A stretch of 5,176 nucleotides of DNA from Desulfosporosinus sp. UBA4726 (GTDB taxonomy: Bacteria; Bacillota; Desulfitobacteriia; Desulfitobacteriales; Desulfitobacteriaceae), in assembly GCA_002404215.1 (NCBI GenBank), contig DHJG01000160.1, positions 9,404 through 14,579 on the forward strand. The letters run 5' to 3'. The notes under the pieces were generated by a model. It saw only the letters and a program-made list of their open reading frames with translations, had not been told where the DNA came from and ran no database searches. The position numbers and the translations under genes are program-made. This document shows positions 1 to 4,895 of the stretch, piece by piece (position 1 is the first letter of the stretch; every line of letters starts with the position of its first letter).

Positions 1-357
1 AGCCCATAGTCGAAAAAGTAAATAAGCAGTTGATCGTTCACTCGGAACCGCCACCCGTTTACTGGCTAGCCTTTCCGGATTATTGTTACTTTCTCTATTT
101 GAAGTCAGCACCAGTGGCCCACAGCCTTTACCCAACGCTCCCCCACATGGCAGCAGTGCATACTTAGACAATACCCAGGGTAAGGCGGCATAGGAGATCT
201 TGACTACATCTGGTCCATCGGAGCCAGCTGCCAAAGTATTCGTGATGTCGATATCTGCGTAAGTCACATCAAGCTTAGGTGCTCCAGGTATCAGTCCGTG
301 TACCCAGGCGTGAAACACAAACGTGTCATTGGGACAAGGAGAGATTGCAATTTTCAT
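1..357 (-). CDS. mqnD: 1,4-dihydroxy-6-naphthoate synthase MqnD, N-terminal part (runs off the left edge)
   Basis: MqnD acts late in the futalosine route to menaquinone, turning cyclic dehypoxanthinyl-futalosine into 1,4-dihydroxy-6-naphthoate in the cytoplasm. The visible 119 codons are open without a stop. They start MKIAISPCPNDTFVFHAW, the hallmark N-terminus of this periplasmic-binding-protein-like enzyme family. Further family-like stretches are VTYADIDITN (about residues 31-40), the GGALGKGCGPLVL segment (about 70-82), and PSERSTAYLLFRLWA at the window edge. The start is well supported: ATG at 357-355 has GGAGG at 369-365, 7 bases upstream. The ATG overlaps the mqnB stop as ATGA, so the two genes should be translationally coupled and co-transcribed. 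The C-terminal half lies outside the window, so completeness cannot be judged. MqnA is a related fold, but the SPCPNDT start is MqnD-like. Confidence 0.93.
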   Translation of the reverse strand, partial: MKIAISPCPNDTFVFHAWVHGLIPGAPKLDVTYADIDITNTLAAGSDGPDVVKISYAALPWVLSKYALLPCGGALGKGCGPLVLTSNRESNNNPERLASKRVAVPSERSTAYLLFRLWA

Positions 358-1058
358 AGTATCACCTCCGATAATACTGCGCTAGCAGCTTCCAGAACCT
401 CTAGGGCCTCTTTGATTCGCCATTTAGACCGTTCACGTGGACCGACTATATTTGAGATAGCACGCATCTCCAGAACAGGTAAACCGCTCTCAACTGCTGC
501 AACTCCTACCCCAAAGCCTTCCATCGCTTCGGCAGTAGCGTCTGCCACCCTTGCAGCCATTTCCACACCTTTTGCAGCTGTACCAGTAACAGTTGATACA
601 GTGAGTACCGGACCCATAGTAAAGGGTATCTTGGCCACTAGCAGTGCTCTAGTAACACGGTCAACTAAACTCGCATCCGTCTGAATCTGGGTATAGCCAA
701 AGCCTAACTCATCTACACTACGGAATCCTTCCAGGGTCTCCGCTCCCAAGTCAGCGACAACGATCTCGTTCGCCATCACGAGTGAACCCACCTCAGCTCT
801 ACCGGGAAACCCCCCACCGATACCTGCACTAATAACCAAACTATATTTAGCAGCAGCCAACTCCTTAGCTGTCTTCACTGCGGCAACTACTGAGCCCACA
901 CCCGCCACCAAAACCTCAAACCGCGTATCGCCATGGAGACCACGCAACACTGCATCCTTCTCAGCGCTGACAGCGGTCACTACAAGGACACGCGTCTCAG
1001 CTTGCTGTCTGCCAGGAATTAAAATAGGTAGTTTTTCTGCGTCTTGCACTAAATTCAC
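354..1058 (-). CDS. mqnB: Futalosine hydrolase MqnB
   Basis: MqnB removes hypoxanthine from futalosine to give dehypoxanthinyl futalosine in the menaquinone pathway. It belongs to the nucleoside phosphorylase/MTAN fold. The 234-residue product has RVLVVTAVSAEKDAVLRGL at 23-41, the VAGVG segment at 51-55, SAGIGGGFPGRAEVGSLVM (77-95), the VVADLGAETLEGF segment (100-112), and a C-terminal VLEMRAISNIVGPRERSKW (195-213). That last pattern, with conserved E/R and the VGPRxR..W ending, is typical of futalosine hydrolases. The adjacency and ATGA overlap with mqnD support the assignment over generic MTA/SAH nucleosidase. The start is unsure: the frame is closed by TGA at 1067-1065, so only GTG at 1058 or GTG at 1049 is available before the conserved core. 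That leaves about 20 extra residues at the N-terminus. No well-placed ribosome binding site precedes GTG 1058. An AGGAGG lies 17 bases upstream inside a stem, and the start overlaps the stop of an upstream mini-ORF (TAGTG), suggesting coupled initiation. Confidence 0.92.
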   Translation of the reverse strand: MNLVQDAEKLPILIPGRQQAETRVLVVTAVSAEKDAVLRGLHGDTRFEVLVAGVGSVVAAVKTAKELAAAKYSLVISAGIGGGFPGRAEVGSLVMANEIVVADLGAETLEGFRSVDELGFGYTQIQTDASLVDRVTRALLVAKIPFTMGPVLTVSTVTGTAAKGVEMAARVADATAEAMEGFGVGVAAVESGLPVLEMRAISNIVGPRERSKWRIKEALEVLEAASAVLSEVIL

Positions 1059-1111
1059 TATTTCTCAGGTGCATTCCTCCTCCAACTACTACAATTGGGG
1101 GAGGAATGCAC
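1058..1111 (-). CDS. Possible 17-codon leader/upstream ORF of mqnB
   Basis: A GTG at 1111-1109 has AAGGAG ending 7 bases upstream, a better ribosome binding site than the one for mqnB itself. The frame encodes VHSSPNCSSWRRNAPEK (M at the first position if used) and ends with TAG at 1060-1058. The last G of the stop is the first base of the mqnB GTG. The whole ORF is laid over the two arms of a long inverted repeat. No function can be read from the peptide. The arrangement fits a leader whose translation opens the hairpin and delivers ribosomes to mqnB. It could also be chance. Confidence 0.4.
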   Translation of the reverse strand: MHSSPNCSSWRRNAPEK

Positions 1112-1112
1112 C
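1068..1112 (-). promoter_or_regulatory. Long stem-loop in the mqnB leader
   Basis: Positions 1068-1085 and 1095-1112 form an 18-bp inverted repeat with one G-T pair and a 9-base loop. On the transcribed (minus) strand it is not followed by a T-run, so it is a poor intrinsic terminator for the operon. One arm contains AGGAGG (1081-1076), paired with a C-rich stretch in the other arm. The stem therefore hides a Shine-Dalgarno sequence ahead of mqnB and covers the 17-codon leader ORF. A role in translational control is inferred. On the plus strand the stem is followed, after about 10 bases, by a run of six T's, but no plus-strand gene needs ending here. Confidence 0.6.
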
Positions 1113-1125
1113 CTTTCTCTCCTTT

Positions 1126-1153
1126 TTTATAATTCTAAGGCATCAATAGACAA
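1126..1153 (-). promoter_or_regulatory. Possible sigma-A promoter for mqnBD
   Basis: On the minus strand TTGTCT (1153-1148, 4 of 6 matches to TTGACA) and TATAAA (1131-1126, 5 of 6 to TATAAT) are separated by 16 bases. A start site would fall close to the AAGGAG of the leader ORF, giving a very short 5' end. The match is modest and the region is AT-rich, so this is tentative. Confidence 0.3.
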
Positions 1154-1200
1154 AACTAGGTTCAGATACCCTTGATGACAAGAATCTCAGTCCCTAGTTT
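1152..1200 (-). terminator. Stem-loop just after the siroheme-reductase-like gene, possible terminator
   Basis: Fourteen bases after the stop at 1215 the minus strand can fold as AAACTAGG/CCTAGTTT (1200-1193 with 1160-1153). Nested AGAT/ATCT and CTTG/CAAG pairs close on a TCAT loop. The lower stem ends in TTTT, followed by GTCT. The position suits transcription termination of the upstream gene, but the T-tract is short and the stem only moderately GC-rich. It could be a weak terminator or a processing signal. Confidence 0.4.
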
Positions 1201-1214
1201 CAGCTTTTATCGCC

Positions 1215-1907
1215 TTACATGTTGTTGGATACGGTTTCAAAACCGATTCTTTCAACCGTTTGGGCAAATCGTTCGCCTTGTATTCCGTTTTCACGATAAT
1301 AGGATATTGCTTTTTCAATAATATCCAAGGCCTCACTTATTGAATATAGCCCAGGTAATTCCTTTCCTATAACCTGATTTTTCCCAGACATTCCTCCTAT
1401 AACAATGGCAACTTGGTCGGGTTTTCTACCCTGTAAACTAATACATCCGAGCAGAGGCTTAGTGCAGCCGTTTCCACATCCGCTCACTTCGATTCTGAAT
1501 TTATTAGGCAATTTCACATCGTAAAACCCTTTGTAAAATCGTTCATCAATTTTTCCAGTGACATCCTCGGTATCAAATAAGCCCATTGCACAAATATTCC
1601 CTTTGCAAGTATGTGCGGGTCTTACTCTCATTCCCGTGCCTCCAATGGATAGGCCCACTTCCTTAAGCTCTCTTGTTACATTCTCCAGATCCTGATATTG
1701 CACCCAAGGAATTTGAACATTTAGTCTTTGGGTTAGAGTAAAATAGCCTCTCCCATATTTTTCACTTACCTCAACAATTTTGCGTGTTTCCTGGGCATTC
1801 ATTCTTCCTGCTGGTATTACAACCCTACATGAGAAATGGATTCCGTCTTTTGAACAAATATATCCCTGTCCTTTTAATGTTTTTTTCTGTTCAATACTCA
1901 ATTCCAT
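1215..1907 (-). CDS. Small siroheme/4Fe-4S nitrite/sulfite reductase-like protein
   Basis: The 230-residue product has one copy of the nitrite/sulfite reductase module. Residues about 15-90 match the ferredoxin-like half-domain, with GYFTLTQRLNVQIP at 54-67 carrying the RxxxQxP pattern. They are followed by the 4Fe-4S/siroheme domain, with HTCKGNICAMG (C101, C106) and VSGCGNGCTKP (C144, C148). Full assimilatory enzymes have two fused modules and are over twice as long. AsrC and F420-dependent enzymes add ferredoxin or flavin domains, none of which is present. It therefore resembles the compact dissimilatory-sulfite-reductase-like proteins of anaerobes, whose substrate is mostly unproven. C101-X4-C106 is shorter than the usual C-X5-C. 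ATG at 1907-1905 has AAGGAGG (1926-1920) 12 bases upstream. It stands alone between a 95-base upstream gap and a downstream stem-loop, so it is probably monocistronic. Electron donor and true substrate cannot be read from the sequence. Confidence 0.85.
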   Translation of the reverse strand: MELSIEQKKTLKGQGYICSKDGIHFSCRVVIPAGRMNAQETRKIVEVSEKYGRGYFTLTQRLNVQIPWVQYQDLENVTRELKEVGLSIGGTGMRVRPAHTCKGNICAMGLFDTEDVTGKIDERFYKGFYDVKLPNKFRIEVSGCGNGCTKPLLGCISLQGRKPDQVAIVIGGMSGKNQVIGKELPGLYSISEALDIIEKAISYYRENGIQGERFAQTVERIGFETVSNNM

Positions 1908-1935
1908 CTTTAAAAAAATCCTCCTTGAACCTTGC

Positions 1936-1975
1936 TCTCTATAATAGAGTAAGGCTTACGCTAATTATGCAAATA
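1936..1975 (-). promoter_or_regulatory. Possible promoter/operator of the siroheme-reductase-like gene
   Basis: Two palindromes abut: CTCTATaATAGAG (1936-1948) and GTAAGgCTTAC (1949-1959). On the minus strand a TTGCAT and a TATTAT lie 20 bases apart, with the second palindrome in the spacer and the first overlapping the TATTAT. A long spacer with an internal dyad recalls promoters controlled by MerR-type regulators, but no regulator gene is in the window and the -35 is weak. The palindromes are plainly visible; the operator role is inference. Confidence 0.35.
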
Positions 1976-2002
1976 AGTCTCTACTAAGCACTAACTCTAA
2001 GA

Positions 2003-2608
2003 TCATGGTATTAATTTAAGGTCTAATGGAAACCCAGTCCCCTGAAGTAGGTTCTCAAGAGCTTGGTAGCTCTGAGCGCCATAGATTGCGCGACCCTCAA
2101 CGATAAAACAAGGAACAGTATGAATTCCTAAACGATAAGCTTCTTCAATATCCTGTAAAACAGCTTGTTCGTACTTTCTAGTAGCTAGTGCCTTCTGGAA
2201 TTCTTCCTGATCCAGTCCGACCTGTACCGCAAGCTCTATTAAAACCTTTGGATCATTGATATTTTTCTGTTCTTGAAATTGAGCCGCAAAAATCGCATCA
2301 TGATATTCGTTGGCTAGCCCGTGTTCATCGGCTAATTTGGCCCCTTCCAGAGCTAATCTGGAATGTTTACTCTTATCATTAAAGGTCATGAGGAGCCCGT
2401 ATTTTCGACCTAAAGCCTCAATACCTGCTTTCGCCTGGGCTAGATATTTGGCTGGCTTCTCGGGGAGTTCAATCCCCTCCGGCCTAAGTTCATAAGCTTT
2501 CCATTCTATAGTTAAATTATTGTCCTTGGCCAACTGGTCAAGCGGGACTTTCCCAATCATGCAATAAGGTCATAAGAAATCTGAAAAAACCGTCATTTTA
2601 TTGGTCAT
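2003..2608 (-). CDS. DsbA/FrnE-family thioredoxin-fold oxidoreductase, probable selenoprotein (UPYC active site)
   Basis: A plain ORF from ATG 2560 would encode 185 residues with no active site. Reading upstream in the same frame gives MTNKMTVFSDFLUPYCMIGK from ATG 2608, where U is TGA at 2572-2570. FrnE-like DsbA proteins have exactly this layout: beta-strand, then C-P-x-C, then x-I-G-K. The TGA therefore sits where the first catalytic cysteine belongs, giving U13-P-Y-C16. The rest is typical: a helical insert (about 50-150), TVPCFIVEGR with the cis-Pro loop (164-173; Pro166, with an extra Cys167), and the family GAQ (177-179). The total of 201 residues is near family size; 185 is short. A hairpin fitting a SECIS element lies just downstream of the TGA. 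The start is 6 bases after the stop of the GNAT-like gene with a weak ribosome site (ATG 2596 is an alternative), implying translational coupling. No signal peptide is seen, so it is cytoplasmic. Likely role: thiol-disulfide or peroxide-related redox chemistry; substrate unknown. The TGA could instead be a genuine stop after mutation, or a sequencing error. Confidence 0.85.
2522..2548 (-). promoter_or_regulatory. Candidate bacterial SECIS hairpin for the UGA at 2572-2570
   Basis: Inside the coding region, on the minus strand, GTC (2548-2546) pairs with GAC at 2524-2522. CTTG (2542-2539) pairs with CAAG (2528-2525), and CC with GG. These close on the four-base loop AGTT (2535-2532). A CCG bulge (2545-2543) and one A-C mismatch interrupt the stem. 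The loop lies 34 bases after the UGA and has G in its second position followed by U, as SelB-binding bacterial SECIS loops usually do. A second small hairpin, GGGA-AAG-TCCC (2554-2544), lies nearer the UGA and is an alternative. Hand folding only. Confidence 0.55.
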
Positions 2609-2614
2609 GAGCTC

Positions 2615-3241
2615 TTACAATTCCACGTAGTAAGGAATCTGTTCACCCATCTGCAAGGCTAATCCCCAAAGATAATCATTGCCCATGATCTCACGTTTAT
2701 CTTCTTTGAACCCTTTTCTATTAAGTAAACTAAACGTTGCAAGATTAGATGCATAACCGGATAAGTATTTAGCCCCTTGTGCTTTAGCAAATATGCGTAA
2801 ATTATTAAGTATTTTATCAATTACACCCTCGCTTAATAAATCGAAGTCTTCATTTTTCACTAATACAAGATCATTAATGAAAACCTCATGCTTGTTAAGT
2901 TTGGATATATGGAGACTAATTATCTTTTCTTCAAAGCCAAGTGTATCTGCCCACATGATTTGTGGTAATTGGACCCCTACTAAGCTCGCGAACTCAGGAC
3001 TATCACGATAAGGTTCATAATACTCCTGTAAAAGTTCTACAAGACCCCGATTATAGGCTCTTGCTTGTACAGAGATGTTATATTGACCAGGGTATTTCAA
3101 TCTTACTTCATCATCGGTTATAACCTCTATGCCAGGATTCCGTCCTATGTCGGATATTATGTCATCGATCGGAAATATACTATTAATTTCTTCCTCAGTT
3201 GGATTCCACTGTTCAGAATAGACACGCTCTGCCTTAACCAT
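2615..3241 (-). CDS. GNAT-fold acetyltransferase-like protein of unknown substrate
   Basis: The 208-residue product is not one I can name. Its C-terminal part (about 152-178) has the pattern AKAQGAKYLSGY then ASNLATFSLLNRKGF. This resembles the last part of the GNAT fold, where an alanine/glycine-containing helix, a beta-strand, N..a..LL.k and GF are conserved. The typical acetyl-CoA pyrophosphate-binding Q/RxxGxG/A loop is not obvious, so activity is uncertain. The N-terminal 80 residues are acidic and do not match a family I recognise. No membrane segment or signal peptide is seen. I chose ATG 3241, 11 bases after AAAGGTG, over an in-frame TTG at 3262 that adds seven residues and overlaps that ribosome site. 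It ends 6 bases before the selenoprotein gene, so the two probably form one transcript. A functional link is possible but unproven. Confidence 0.7.
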   Translation of the reverse strand: MVKAERVYSEQWNPTEEEINSIFPIDDIISDIGRNPGIEVITDDEVRLKYPGQYNISVQARAYNRGLVELLQEYYEPYRDSPEFASLVGVQLPQIMWADTLGFEEKIISLHISKLNKHEVFINDLVLVKNEDFDLLSEGVIDKILNNLRIFAKAQGAKYLSGYASNLATFSLLNRKGFKEDKREIMGNDYLWGLALQMGEQIPYYVEL

Positions 3242-3292
3242 CTTAAATCTCGCACCTTTCAAAATACATTGCTTTAATTAATTCTTTAAACA

Positions 3293-4138
3293 CTAGAGTC
3301 GAGCTACGACGCTTTGCAGCTCTTTCCCCACTCGTTGCACACCTTCGACTATTTCCGTAATATGTTGAGTTGCATTCGCTTGTTCTTGGGTGATCTCACT
3401 GCTTTGGAGTACCCCTCTGGTAATTTGTTCAATTGTAACATTGAATTTATTTAAGATGTCCTTAATCTCGTTTGCCGACCGTTTACTATCTTCGGCAAGT
3501 TTACGGACTTCCCCTGCTACAACAGAAAAGCCACGTCCATGTTCACCTGCTCGTGCTGCCTCAATTGCCGCATTCAAACCCAAAAGGTTTGTTTGATTCG
3601 CAATTCGACTAATGAAATCCAAGACGTCCGTCGTCACCTTTACTTGTTCTAGGCCCGCACGAGCCTCGTCAGCCAGGGAGTGACTTATCGCAGCAACCTG
3701 CTGGGAAGAGGCCGTTAATTGTTGCACAGTACTCGCTGCTTGCTCGATAGAGAGACTCAAATTGTCAACCTGGCTACGAATAACATCTTTTAATTCTTCA
3801 TCGCGCACCATGTTGATAATCAGCTTTGCCGCGATGCGAGCTACCGGTTCCGTAACATCTAAAGCTCCAGCAATTCCGAAACTTCCAATTTTTTCTCCGT
3901 CGAGCATGATGACAAGATGCGTGCCCTCCTTAAGGCCGCCATTTGAAGCTGCTGCGTCCTGCGCGGTGATTAATACAATGTCAAGATTGGTGGTCAAAAC
4001 CTTTTTGCTTATTTCATGTAGTAAGCCTATCCTGGTTTTTGCAGAATCAGCAATAATTATACCTAAGTTATCACAGACAACAACTGGGAACCCACTTTCC
4101 TGTGATATGAGGTCAGCTATCTGATTAGCCACGCCCAC
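3293..4138 (-). CDS. Soluble chemoreceptor-like protein with CdaR-type diacid-recognition N-terminus
   Basis: Residues about 1-110 resemble the sugar-diacid recognition domain known from CdaR: QIADLISQESGFPVVVCDN (6-24), then DSAKTRIGLLHE (31-42), then a VIMLDGEKIGSFGIAG strand pair (76-91) and a helix. Residues about 120-281 form a methyl-accepting chemotaxis signalling domain. The highly conserved hairpin NQTNLLGLNAAIEAARAGEH and the following GRGFSVVAGEVRKLAEDS (181-218) are the tip that binds CheA and CheW. There is no transmembrane segment, so this is a cytoplasmic receptor. The signalling coiled coil is short, and whether it joins arrays is unknown. The start is unclear: GTG 4138 lacks a good ribosome site, GTG 4132 is an alternative, and AAGGTAGGG lies 18 bases upstream of GTG 4138. 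It follows iorAB on the same strand after 163 bases, so it may sense a metabolite of that pathway, which is inference. It ends 51 bases before the next gene. Confidence 0.88.
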   Translation of the reverse strand: MGVANQIADLISQESGFPVVVCDNLGIIIADSAKTRIGLLHEISKKVLTTNLDIVLITAQDAAASNGGLKEGTHLVIMLDGEKIGSFGIAGALDVTEPVARIAAKLIINMVRDEELKDVIRSQVDNLSLSIEQAASTVQQLTASSQQVAAISHSLADEARAGLEQVKVTTDVLDFISRIANQTNLLGLNAAIEAARAGEHGRGFSVVAGEVRKLAEDSKRSANEIKDILNKFNVTIEQITRGVLQSSEITQEQANATQHITEIVEGVQRVGKELQSVVARL

Positions 4139-4179
4139 ATTGAGTTTGATAAATATCCCTACCTTCTGCCTATAATAAT

Positions 4180-4293
4180 CTAAACAACTTCTTCACGTCT
4201 CCCTATATCTTCAACATTCGCTAAGATTATGAAAATCCCTCCTGCACCACGAACGGAATCTCTGTTAAAATCCTTGATGTCCAAATCAAATAC
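4180..4293 (-). other. Short open frame in the iorB-chemoreceptor gap, doubtful
   Basis: Between the two genes one minus-strand frame is open for 37 codons, from after TAA at 4296-4294 to TAG at 4182-4180. It contains DSVRGAGGIFIILANVEDI, a protein-like run. There is no ATG. A TTG at 4284 would give 34 residues, but no ribosome site precedes it. An AGGAGG at about 4244-4239 lies within the frame rather than before a start. It may be a decayed gene remnant or chance, and I do not recognise it. Confidence 0.2.
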
Positions 4294-4301
4294 TTAAAGT
4301 A

Positions 4302-4895
4302 CTACCTCTGATTTTGGGCCAATTCCCGACCTAAATAGAAAGCCCTTTTATTCACCTCTTGGACTTTAGATGGCAGAATCCCCAGGATAGCCTGTAAATA
4401 CTCTTCTACCTTAAACGGTATATCGTCAATGGTTGATAATATTCCGAGGAAAACCACATTGACCGTTTTATAATTACCTGCTTGAAGAGCAACCTTGGTT
4501 GCATCGAAAAAGCGGATTTTAGCTGGTACCTGGTTAATGTAGTTCATAATCTCTTCCCCTTGATAGTGAGATAACCCAAGAGGTACTGAGGTCGGTATTA
4601 TTTTTGCCGTATTTACTAAGATCAAGCCACCCTGATTAAGCTTCACTAAGCCTTTCACTGTTTCGGCAAGTTCTAGACTTATTAAAACATCCGCCTGCCT
4701 ATCTGGAATAAGAGCGCCCGCTAAATCTTTGCCAATTCGCACATGGCTAACCACGGATCCTTCTCTCTGGGCCATGCCGATAGTTTCCGATGTCCGCACC
4801 TCAAATCCTTTAGTCATTGCCATTTGAGCAATTACTCTGGAAGTAAGAATGGTTCCCTGTCCCCCAACCCCTGTTATAACCACATCGAGTTTCAT
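4302..4895 (-). CDS. iorB: Indolepyruvate ferredoxin oxidoreductase, beta subunit
   Basis: IorB is the gamma-domain-type subunit of the IorAB complex. With thiamine diphosphate-bearing IorA, it decarboxylates indolepyruvate and related aryl pyruvates to aryl-acyl-CoA and reduces ferredoxin. The 197-residue product begins MKLDVVITGVGGQGTILTSR, with the GVGGQG loop at 9-14, and continues with SETIGMAQREGSVVSHVRIG (36-55), the signature of this subunit. The length matches the family. The ORF extends upstream to 4958, but those 21 residues are an overlap artefact. ATG 4895-4893 has GGAGGTG a few bases upstream and overlaps the iorA stop as ATGA, so the two subunits are translationally coupled. 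Related 2-oxoacid oxidoreductase gamma subunits share the fold, but pairing with an IorA-type C-terminus favours this name. Confidence 0.93.
   Translation of the reverse strand: MKLDVVITGVGGQGTILTSRVIAQMAMTKGFEVRTSETIGMAQREGSVVSHVRIGKDLAGALIPDRQADVLISLELAETVKGLVKLNQGGLILVNTAKIIPTSVPLGLSHYQGEEIMNYINQVPAKIRFFDATKVALQAGNYKTVNVVFLGILSTIDDIPFKVEEYLQAILGILPSKVQEVNKRAFYLGRELAQNQR

Noticed and set aside
298..684. Plus-strand ORF of 128 codons
   Set aside because: It lies antisense to well-recognised mqnB and mqnD, has a low-complexity Ala/Ser/Thr composition and no ribosome site.
1068..1128. Plus-strand intrinsic terminator (stem followed by a T-run)
   Set aside because: The T-run is about 10 bases beyond the stem and no plus-strand gene reads into it.
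1150..1200. THI-box-like pieces (CTGAGA and GAACCT on the minus strand) suggesting a TPP riboswitch
   Set aside because: The diagnostic CCAGCGTAGGGA part is absent, the spacing is wrong, and no thiamine gene follows. The segment is better explained as a simple nested stem-loop.
2003..2560. A 185-residue FrnE-like protein starting at ATG 2560
   Set aside because: This start drops the first beta-strand and the redox motif. The upstream in-frame TGA, flanked by family-typical residues, favours the longer selenoprotein.
3762..4124. Plus-strand ORF of 120 codons
   Set aside because: It is antisense to the chemoreceptor gene, whose domains are clearly recognisable; it shows no family resemblance.
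4291..4301. Palindrome TACTTAAAGTA after the iorB stop as a terminator
   Set aside because: It is all A/T apart from one C-G pair, with at most four pairs around a three-base loop, too weak to support a terminator call.
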